A stretch of DNA of 64,000 nucleotides, from assembly GCA_030407315.1 (NCBI GenBank), contig JALQPE010002363.1, positions 59,908 to 123,907 of the forward strand. The letters are read 5' to 3'. The first letter of the stretch is position 1, and the number at the start of each line of letters is the position of its first letter. Positions 56,801 to 64,000 of this stretch are shown here, piece after piece. Both the position numbers and the translations under genes were made by a program. Origin of the DNA: Asparagopsis taxiformis (lineage: Eukaryota > Rhodophyta > Florideophyceae > Bonnemaisoniales > Bonnemaisoniaceae). The notes beneath the pieces are model-generated. The model had not been told where the DNA came from and searched no databases. It saw only the letters and a program-made list of their open reading frames with translations.

Positions 56801-57062
56801 GCGCAACCCAAGCGCCAAGGTCCGCGTATGTGAAACCTCCCGGCTTGTCCGTCAAGTCTGCGAAACTTGAGTGGGCGAATAAATCCAGCAAGAGGCGGAG
56901 GAAGTCTTTGCCAGCGAGAGTAGTTTCGCGGGCGGCGCGACCTACGTTTCGACGTGTACCCATGTCACTAGAATCCTCCCAAGGGCTAGCGGGTTCGCGC
57001 AGAATTGGCACGGTTGCGTCGTCAACGATCGGATTGCTGTTGCGCCTGCGCTTATTCGTCAT
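53866..57062 (-). pseudogene. Beta-class DNA methyltransferase fused to a SET domain (one frameshift)
   Basis: Start ATG at 57062 (MTNKRRRNSNPIVDD), which gives a basic, NLS-like N-terminus. An unrecognised N-terminal region of about 450 residues is followed by a Pro/Ser-rich linker. Next comes catalytic motif IV, DPPYNV (about 55529-55544). An acidic insert follows, and later motif I, VVDPFSGTFATGKAA (about 54790-54843). The order DPPY before FxGxx is that of beta-class amino-methyltransferases, which make N6-methyladenine or N4-methylcytosine. A C-terminal SET domain follows (NAGRGLFAEQTFNVGDEV; QFINDPR; ELYVHYG). The canonical NHS of SET enzymes reads NDP here, so protein-methylating activity is uncertain. 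One base is missing near 55430, just after DELLRP, and the second half lies in the neighbouring frame. It is otherwise well preserved. The break could be a recent mutation, an assembly error or recoding. Confidence 0.8.
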
Positions 57063-57392
57063 AATGGAATGAGTGGAAAATTCGGTACAGGATGGCGACC
57101 GCTCGGCGAGACAGTCAAATTTGACGACGTATCTCGTGACGTTTGCACTCTTTCGTGAGGAACACTGGTTGATATCGAACGGAACAGAGTATACGGGTAC
57201 ACAGCACTGGAAAGGTCTTGAAACCCGTAACCGGTGTAGGTAATAAGTTGTGACGGATACGTGGTAGAGAAAAAATTTAAAAAGATTGTGATTCCCTGCC
57301 TTTGAGTGTTGTACTGCAAGGCCGCCAGTCACATAGGTTGACACAGGTGCCTCACGCTTACCAGGTGAGCGACATCCGGACGGCCACTGGAC

Positions 57393-57577
57393 GTGGGGAT
57401 GTCCGACTCAGATGCATTGCTGGCCAGCCCAGAAATTCTACAATTTCGGGCAGAAAAAATATTGCAAAAAACATCGATTTCGGCGGTCGATTGTGCCGTA
57501 CGGCACACCCCCATCTCAAAAACATGTTCACATGTGCATGTTTTTGAGAATAGCCCAAATTTTAATTCAAAGCAGGA
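57393..57577 (-). repeat. ~205-bp palindrome-rich unit, copy 8 (slightly truncated)
   Basis: Keeps the hairpin, GTGCCGTACGGCAC and GCTGGCCAGC but has lost part of the GGACGTCC end. It lies 330 bp upstream of the methyltransferase start, in opposite orientation to copies 5-7. Confidence 0.85.
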
Positions 57578-58670
57578 TGCAGATATTCGTCTTCTACCAT
57601 TGTCAGAACACATTCGTATAACCACATTTGGAGAACCTGAGCCCAGAGCTATCGGTTTTGGCGGGAGCTAAGCCATATCTCATATAATCAGTAACTACTT
57701 CCCGCCAGCTGAGTGGTGGAACCCCTGCTATTTCTACCAACGAGACATACGGGGTGTCAACTCGGCAATCGTATATGATTTGGGTGCTAAATTTATTCAA
57801 GAGACGAATGGGCTTCGAAAAGGAGCCCAACTACGTCTACTTGTGATCCATGGGTATAGGACTATTCTATTCTTCTCCAGGCTTCCACCGTAGCCGCCTC
57901 CTCCGCCTCCGTTAATGGAAAGAATATCCGAACCGCACCTCAACATGTTCTTCATGTGATCCATGGGTACTGACATCTCACATGCTCTCCAGGCTTCCAC
58001 CGTAGCCGCCTCCTCCGCCTCCGTTAATGGCAACAATATCCAAACTGGACCTCTACATGTTTTTTCTTGTGATCCATGGGTACTGACATCTCACATGTTC
58101 TCCAGGCTTCCTCCAAAGCCGCCACCTCCACCTCCGTTAATGGAAAGAATACCCGAACCGCAGGCTTCCTCCATAGCCGCCTCCACCTCCGTTAATGGCA
58201 AAAACATCTCACCGGGCTGAAAACGGACGGACGACATTGGGTTCGTTCCGCTGCGTAGACGTTTAGAATCTTGTTAGAAAAAAGTAAACGAAAGAGAATG
58301 ACATCTCATCTCTGTCGCAATATGTTCCATTTTCAAGTTCTCGGGTTCCACACCCATCAAGGCCTGGATCGAACCCTCTTCGATGGATAGGACAAATAGT
58401 GGAAGGCTTTTAAGCCTGTGACCAAGCGGCTATTGATTGGTTGGAGGAAGGAAATTACAGAGGAAATTTAGCTGAGTACGGTGCTCGCGATAGCTGTTAG
58501 GTTAAAGTCAAATATGTGTTTCGATTATTTTTCGTACGAAAATGTCTTGCAAAAGACGATGCTTTGTCGTTCTCCTGGAGGGAGTCCGTTGCATTGCACT
58601 CAATTCGAGAGCATCGTCATGAAGGAGAGGATTCTTTCTGCTTTGTTAGATCGGTTTAGAGCACATAGCT
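57578..58670. other. Non-coding part of the methyltransferase unit
   Basis: No supported gene. It contains the ~112-bp tandem repeat at 57844-58205. The remainder (58206-58670) shows nothing I recognise. Confidence 0.45.
57844..58205 (+). repeat. ~112-bp tandem repeat
   Basis: GTGATCCATGGGTA recurs at 57844, 57956 and 58068. Each copy is followed by a CCGTAGCCGCCTCCTCCGCC-type block and CTCCGTTAATGG; a fourth, shortened copy ends near 58205. The direct repeat lies within the methyltransferase unit. Confidence 0.8.
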
Positions 58671-58840
58671 AATGCATTACTGGCCAGCCCAGAAATTGTA
58701 GAATTTCGGGCAGCAAAAATATTGTAAAAAACCTTGATTTGGGCGGCCGATTGTGCCGTACGGCACACCCCCATTTCAAAACATGTTCACATGTGCATGT
58801 TTTTGAGAATAGCCCAAATTTTAATTCAAATCAGGGTGTC
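58671..58840 (-). repeat. ~205-bp palindrome-rich unit, copy 9 (truncated)
   Basis: Starts within the GCATTACTGGCCAGCC part, so the GGACGTCC box is lost. Hairpin and GTGCCGTACGGCAC are present. It begins 351 bp before the next unit. Confidence 0.85.
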
Positions 58841-59021
58841 TAATTTGGCCACAACGGCCCCAGGAACCGACCGCCGCCCCGAGCGGGGTCATCACTGGCT
58901 TCTGTAAGCACCAACTGTAAGGCTAAATGGCGTCTGACGAAGGGTCAATTTCAGGCTCAATACGCCAGGGACAGGTCTTGGTCCTTGTTCCATCATGGTC
59001 CCGCCCCGCTCTCTCACGACC

Positions 59022-59223
59022 AACCTGAAATGGACGTCCGGTGGATGTCCAGCTCGATTGCATTGCTGGCCAGCCCAGAAATTCTAAAATTTCGGGCACA
59101 AAAAATATTGCAAAAAACATCGATTTGGGCGGTCGATTGTGCCGTACGGCACACCCCCATCTCAAAAACATGTTCACATGTGCATGTTTTTTGAGAATAG
59201 CCCAAATTTTAATTCAAATCAGG
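59022..59223 (-). repeat. ~205-bp palindrome-rich unit, copy 10
   Basis: Full unit directly inside the right inverted repeat, mirror-image to copy 5 at the left end. Confidence 0.9.
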
Positions 59224-59273
59224 ACGTCTTCCGGACATAGGGGTGCTCGCGGCCTAGCTCGACAGCTGTAATT
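59224..59273 (-). repeat. Right terminal inverted repeat of the methyltransferase unit
   Basis: Its reverse complement begins AATTACAGCTGTCGAGCTAGG and includes GCGAGCACCCC. It lacks a ~12-14-bp stretch present at the left end. Confidence 0.7.
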
Positions 59274-59456
59274 GTACCTCATTAAATACTGTTGATGACT
59301 GCCTACCGTATACAATCTGGGCTGTTGGCGTATTATCCGGTACTTGACCTGACCTGAACGTTCATCGCAGACCGTTGTGGTTACCGACACTATACAGCAA
59401 TCTTTTTTGTATCTCGTGCAACTCAATCGTTCCATCGCTTCCGGGAAAGCTTCATT

Positions 59457-61742
59457 ATGCCGCCGCGTATTGCGAAGAAAGCTCCAAAGCCTCCGGGCCT
59501 CCAGAAAACCCGGTCAGCAGCTGCTGTATCGAGTGCCCGACAATCCCGTGCGAAGAAGCGGTCTGGGCCTACCGGCAGCATTGAACCGCGGTCCGGTAGT
59601 CGCAAGACGGACCGGCGCAGAACTGGGGATCCGCAGCGAGAAAGTGAGGAAGGAGGAACGGCGCGGAGAGAGATGGGGCTTGACCGAGGCAAGCGTGCTC
59701 GCAGGGACAGTGAACATCATGATGATGACATGATAGTGGCTCAAAACATGTTGGAATTGCGGCAGAGTGCTATGGCAAAGGTAGTTCCTCCCGGGTTGGC
59801 AGATGCGGAGGTGCTGCAGACGGAGTCCCAGCCGGGGGCTTCCGACACACTGGGCTGTGTGACCCCCACTGCGCCAACTATGCCGAGTACATCAGCCCCA
59901 GCAGGTAATGCAGTCAGGGACCCGAGGATAGCGGCAAGGGATGTTGTTTCTGAGCAACGTTCACAGGATGCCAACTATCATCGGCGGTCAGGTGGTACTG
60001 AGGGGAGAGAGCAGCCGGAGTGCGGGCCTCGTCACAACAGAGTGTCATTGGTGCCAAATATGCGCGTAACGCCCCCGCGACGTCAGGCTATTGGCGATGG
60101 AGGACATCATATTCCCGATAGCGTGGGAGATGGGGGGACGGTGAGGGCAGAGAGGTTGCATCCGCCGGAATCCATCGATTTAATGGCGAGTCGCATCAAT
60201 GCGCAGAAGAAGAAGATCGCGGAGCTGGAAAAAAAAGTGTTTAGCCAGGACATAGCAAACAAGGCGCTCACCACGGAGATTGTTGCGTTGGAGGCTAAGG
60301 TGAAGACTCTGCAGGCGGAAAATGCCAGCCTTACTGCAATTGCGAGAACAGGTAGAATCAGTGATCACGGTGGCGGTAAGTCGAAAATACAGAAAGCCAT
60401 TCCTGTGAAATACCTTGGAGTTCTTAGGGCGGTTGAGGAAAACCTGACAAAGTGGTGCAAGAACGAGACTATGGAGCTGGACCCTATAGCGGAACAAACG
60501 CAGAGACGTTGGACTGGACGTACCATCGAGGTAGAGCCGGTAGAAGGGGCACTTTGGAGCGAAAACGGTGTAGGATATATTGCTACCCCTCCGGGCTATA
60601 TCATCAAGAATCTGCAGTGGTATACACCTTCGTACAGGGACGAGAGTGATCTGCTGAATGACTTGGTGCGACACGTACTGCGTCAAAGTCCGTGGTGTGA
60701 TGTGTTTTCCGATGAGGAGCAGCGTGTGTGCTGTCAAGAGGCTGTGGCGGGGAGCAAGGAATTGAAAGTGAAGGTGACGCAGAAACTGTCCGACGTGATG
60801 AGTGCACGGAAGCGTAATGCGAGGGACAGATTGTTCGGTTCGCTGGGGTACACGAAATTAATGTCTAGATGCACGATGCTGACGACGCGAGCTGAGATGG
60901 ACGAGCGAGAGGAACAAAAGCGCGAAGCGTCTGAGAAGCTTTTGAAACGGGAAAGTAACGGTGATTTGGATATGGGGAGGTGGCGAACGGCACCGTTCTC
61001 AGAGCTGCGATACAGCAAAGGCTTGGTTCCTGACAGCTTCGAAATGGAAGTGAATGGTGATGCATGGTTTAACAACCGAGTAGCTGTGAATGTGCTGGAC
61101 ATCTTCAGGGGTTATTCGATACGACCAGAACAAGTAATGGACATAGAGACGAGCATACTAACGCTGGCGCGCCTGGATGCTTGGCTAGTGACTACTGTGG
61201 AGTGTTTGGATGAACCGAAGGGGAAAGGAGGTGCACGGCAGAAGGAGTTTACAAGGCGGTACAGTCAATATGTGGGGGTAGCTTTTCAGCAATTAGTTGG
61301 TATGGTGGTGTACTGCATGTCTTGTCTCCAAGGCTCGCAAGCAAGGGAAGAAACGGACGTTGTCGAGAGCGAACAGCGGACTAGTGCACAGTCACGGCAT
61401 GTGTTTGCAAGCCGTACTGTGACGAGAGAGGCTGTTGAAGTGTGGCAAAGCGGAGAGGGGTCTGGAATTGTTCATGTCGTTGATGATGTAAACCGCTGCT
61501 CATCACTTGTTCTAGTGTCCGAGGATTGGATTCAATCGCATATTACGTCAAACCTCGGTGCTGTAATGGATTGTGTGATTGCGCAAGGACTAATTGGCGC
61601 AGAACTTTTCGTCGTTGACCCATATGCTGGACACCTGAGTGCAAACCTGAATGTCGAAATCAATGCCCCACAGTATGGGGGCATGGAGCGGCGCCATGCA
61701 GCCACTGCTGATAACGGTTTTGGCGTAATGGAGGATGGTTGA
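59457..61742 (+). CDS. Unknown coiled-coil protein
   Basis: 761 residues, single exon. The ATG at 59457 is followed by a Lys/Arg-rich, disordered N-terminus with NLS-like clusters (DRGKRARRDSEHHDDD). A coiled coil at about residues 240-295 contains KKKIAELEKKV and EIVALEAKVKTLQAEN. The remainder looks globular, with the segments WCKNETMELDP, MSARKRNARDRLFGSLGYTK, LSANLNVEINAP and no signal peptide or membrane helix. I do not recognise it. The charged start, coiled coil and long folded region suit a DNA-binding or TE-encoded accessory protein. If the methyltransferase unit is removed, this gene would sit head-to-head with the ParB/dioxygenase gene about 470 bp away, so it might be the second gene of that element. 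It converges with the transposase wreck downstream. Confidence 0.7.
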   Translation: MPPRIAKKAPKPPGLQKTRSAAAVSSARQSRAKKRSGPTGSIEPRSGSRKTDRRRTGDPQRESEEGGTARREMGLDRGKRARRDSEHHDDDMIVAQNMLELRQSAMAKVVPPGLADAEVLQTESQPGASDTLGCVTPTAPTMPSTSAPAGNAVRDPRIAARDVVSEQRSQDANYHRRSGGTEGREQPECGPRHNRVSLVPNMRVTPPRRQAIGDGGHHIPDSVGDGGTVRAERLHPPESIDLMASRINAQKKKIAELEKKVFSQDIANKALTTEIVALEAKVKTLQAENASLTAIARTGRISDHGGGKSKIQKAIPVKYLGVLRAVEENLTKWCKNETMELDPIAEQTQRRWTGRTIEVEPVEGALWSENGVGYIATPPGYIIKNLQWYTPSYRDESDLLNDLVRHVLRQSPWCDVFSDEEQRVCCQEAVAGSKELKVKVTQKLSDVMSARKRNARDRLFGSLGYTKLMSRCTMLTTRAEMDEREEQKREASEKLLKRESNGDLDMGRWRTAPFSELRYSKGLVPDSFEMEVNGDAWFNNRVAVNVLDIFRGYSIRPEQVMDIETSILTLARLDAWLVTTVECLDEPKGKGGARQKEFTRRYSQYVGVAFQQLVGMVVYCMSCLQGSQAREETDVVESEQRTSAQSRHVFASRTVTREAVEVWQSGEGSGIVHVVDDVNRCSSLVLVSEDWIQSHITSNLGAVMDCVIAQGLIGAELFVVDPYAGHLSANLNVEINAPQYGGMERRHAATADNGFGVMEDG

Positions 61743-61819
61743 AATTAGTGCAGTAAATGTGACGTTGACTAGAAGGTTTATCATGTAGTACATTATCAAT
61801 AGAGTGCTGCGATTTAGAT

Positions 61820-63850
61820 TTATTCTTCTTCATTATCATCTGTGAATTGGTAATCAGTGTTGGTGTAGAAGCGGTTGAGATAGAAACGGTGGTCCGACCA
61901 GTGCATTTGTTTCGTAAATGGCTTGACTGGAAAGTTACTTCGTACGATGTGCACGGTGCCAGATATAGTAGATGCAGGAATGAGGTCAAACCAAGGACCA
62001 CCTGCACTGTGGGATGCAGTGTCATTGCTGTCAACGGATCCGTTGTCCGGGTCCCATGTGGACCACTTTAAACAAATGCACCCAAGTGATTTTTCCACAG
62101 CGGTTTTTTGGGGCAAAGCAGGTCATATACTGAACGAAAGCGAGTTCTACAGGTTGAAACAGGTTTGGAGACTGCAGGCGTACCAGTGCCAGGACGCGCC
62201 CTACCCATATGGTTCTGTAGTCATCGGCAGTTCCGGAGATGACGACAAAGGAGTACTGCGATCTCTTTGCGGGCCGAACGATGAAGTTGCAAAGACGCGC
62301 TGCTGCTTGTGCCTCGACACGTTTGTGGGGCGAAGCATGCCACTGTGCGGGTCAAAGTCGTCGGCATCTGGGACGTACCCTCCCATGACGTAGGCGGACT
62401 TTACCACGGTGACGGAAATGTCCATGTCATGTATTGGAGGGCCTTCTGCCGTGGCGCGCAGTCTAGCGAGGGTGAGGAACGCTTGTGCAGCTGTGTCACC
62501 GAGTTGCTGGAATAGCGTTATGGTGCCAGACGGGAACGAGGAGTTGTGCAGAGGCAAAAGAGTGGCAGGATCGGGCTGTCCGTCGATATCTGCAACGAGG
62601 AGGGTTGCATCGGGCAGCAGGGAGGCAAAGTCGTGCAGTGCAACGGTGAATCCGTCGCGAACGAGTACTGCACCGTCTGTGGGCGATATCATGCGTGCGT
62701 TTCCCAATTTGTTCGATGGGGTGTGACCAGTTGGAGTGGCCAAGGAGAATTCCATGTGGCGAATAGTCTCTTCCATGGCTGTGGAGCGCCTTCGAGAGGT
62801 TTTCCTATAACTCTGTTTGAACAGAAGATGCGAGTGTTCGTAGGGGCCTGCATCAATGTGTTCCAGGGCGCCATATCTCTGCAAGTCACCGGGAAGATGG
62901 TCTAGAAGATGGAACTTGAAAGTTTTGAGACCTGTGGTGTGGAATGGGCCGAGGGTGGAGAGCATTGATTGTTTGAAATAGGAAATGGAGTTCTGGAGGC
63001 TTTCTAGTTCGGCGGCAGTCCAGTGCTTGATGCGACCGCGTTTCATGACCCATGCGACGAGGTCAGAGTATTGCGTGCAGATGGAAGTGAGGGGGGCTGT
63101 ATCTACTTCGTCACAGCATGTGTCAATGAATGCTGCGATGAAAGGGAACACCATGTCGACATGGTGATAGTCTTTGGCTGCGAGCATGCCGCGTATGCCG
63201 TCCTCCGTGAAGAGGCCGTTCAAATTGGTGCCCTTCTCACCCTTGGAGAAGTCGACATGAAGACCGGTGATGTAGTAGTCGCGTTCGATAGCGGACAGAA
63301 TGCTGTTTGAGCCGGCGAGGATGGATTTTTTCACCTTCTTGAAGGTGCGAGGTGTCCCGGAATGGGAGGCAGTGGTGGTGAGGTCTGGGGAGCTGAGGCG
63401 GTGGACAATGCACTGTTTGATGAGCTTTGAGATGCCGAGGTGGAGATTGTGCAGAGGCTCGAAGGAGAAAATGTTGTAGGGGTCTAGGGGACTGTTGGTG
63501 GGTAAAAGAGCGGTCGATTCGAGGACAGAGTGTTGTTCGAGGAGGGAGAGAGCTTCGAGCGGAGCAGTTGTATGCTCCTGAGCGCTCTCTTGGCGTGCAG
63601 AGCGTGTATCATCGAGGGAGCGGGCTGGTGTGGCGCGCTGGATTCAAGTTGAGTGGCGGGGATGTAGCAGCGGTGGCAGGGATGTGTGGTGGTAGTGCTG
63701 TTGCGAGTGCATGAGAGCTCTTTGGCCTCTGGAAAGTCGCAGCAATAATTGCTAGGATGGGAAAGCATTGGCGGGCAGTTGCAGTGGAGTCTGTGCAGGG
63801 GAACCCGGAAGAGAACGCGGTGGATAGGGACGAAAACACTTTTTCGAGTG
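61820..63850 (-). pseudogene. CACTA/Plavaka-like transposase (several frameshifts)
   Basis: Characteristic pieces lie in order on the minus strand but in different frames. First comes DFPEAKEL and a zinc-ribbon-like HPCHRCYIPATQ (about 63770-63640). Next is the catalytic-region landmark DPYNIFSFEPLHNLHLGISK (about 63490-63430). The helical part follows, with KFHLLDHLPGDLQRYGALEHI and FKQSYRKTSRR (in 63334-62201). Then come a segment with FQPVELAFVQY (about 62150-62110) and the C-terminal HWSDHRFYLNRFY (61820-62116). I see frame changes near 63740, 63650, 62240 and 62110, so it is dead. The family call rests on recognising these landmarks, not on a search. Confidence 0.7.
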
Positions 63851-64000
63851 CTTTATGAGAATATCAATTTTGCGAGCGCGACTAGCAGAACTAGAGGTTG
63901 TCGGCATTTCATCACCGAACAGGCGTTGGACGAAGGGTTAACAATGTACGGAAGATACCCGACGATGGTGAGGCGGTACGGATGCAGTGGCGACGGAGGG

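Larger units (their letters stand above)
52486..59273 (-). mobile_element. 6.8-kb methyltransferase-SET unit with terminal inverted repeats
   Basis: The two ends are inverted copies of each other. Each starts AATTACAGCTGTC(A/G)AGCTAGG, then GCGAGCACCCC, then CCTGATTTGA and the palindromic unit. Alignment needs one ~12-14-bp gap. Arrays of the ~205-bp unit lie just inside both ends, in opposite orientation. One gene lies between them. A 4-bp AATT at both borders could be target duplication or part of the repeat; it is palindromic, so this is ambiguous. The unit may have inserted upstream of the copy B gene, or may be a second module of one composite element. Confidence 0.6.

Noticed and set aside
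58345..58440. tRNA-like GGTTCGATCC on the minus strand
   Set aside because: The T-stem does not pair and no proper D or anticodon arm can be drawn.

Overview
This window is eukaryotic nuclear DNA. Genes are long and intron-poor. The few introns I can place are 87-108 nt with GT-AG ends. LTR-retrotransposon wrecks and DNA-element modules flank a gene island. Gene-dense, intron-poor islands between LTR elements would fit a red alga, and the Copia polyprotein has an algal look, but that placement is a guess from memory (low confidence).

Layout. (1) 1-5591: one end (copy A) of a large repeated element, carrying the 3' part of a gene for a ParB-like/2-oxoglutarate dioxygenase fusion protein. (2) 5592-10605: a degenerate Ty3/gypsy-type LTR element (gag stub, RNase H, integrase). 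On its opposite strand lies a broken gene whose product starts with a histone-H3-tail look-alike and continues in the same frame into a BAH-like domain and a possible papain-like domain. (3) 10606-37522: the host-like island. It holds five membrane-anchored trypsin-fold proteases, one ionotropic-glutamate-receptor-like channel, one unknown two-exon gene, three copies of an unknown two-helix membrane protein family, and one membrane protein with an internally duplicated cytosolic module. (4) 37523-40697: about 3.2 kb without genes, ending in a probable Copia promoter. (5) 40698-44938: a frameshifted Copia element, cut off inside its RNase H by the element that follows. (6) 44939-52485: copy B of the ParB/dioxygenase element, inverted relative to copy A. 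(7) 52486-59273: a 6.8-kb unit with terminal inverted repeats, encoding a beta-class DNA methyltransferase fused to a SET domain. (8) 59457-61742: a coiled-coil protein gene. (9) 61820-63850: a broken CACTA/Plavaka-like transposase.

The common thread is chromatin and DNA modification carried by mobile DNA. There is a DNA-methylase-SET fusion (possible writer), a ParB-2OG dioxygenase fusion (possible oxidase or eraser), an H3-tail mimic joined to a BAH-like domain, and a Tudor-like module inside the Copia polyprotein. The two modification genes share a family of ~205-bp palindrome-rich units arranged in tandem arrays beside each gene. I infer one transposon family, or two nested relatives, that carries its own epigenetic toolkit. 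Function is inferred from motifs only.
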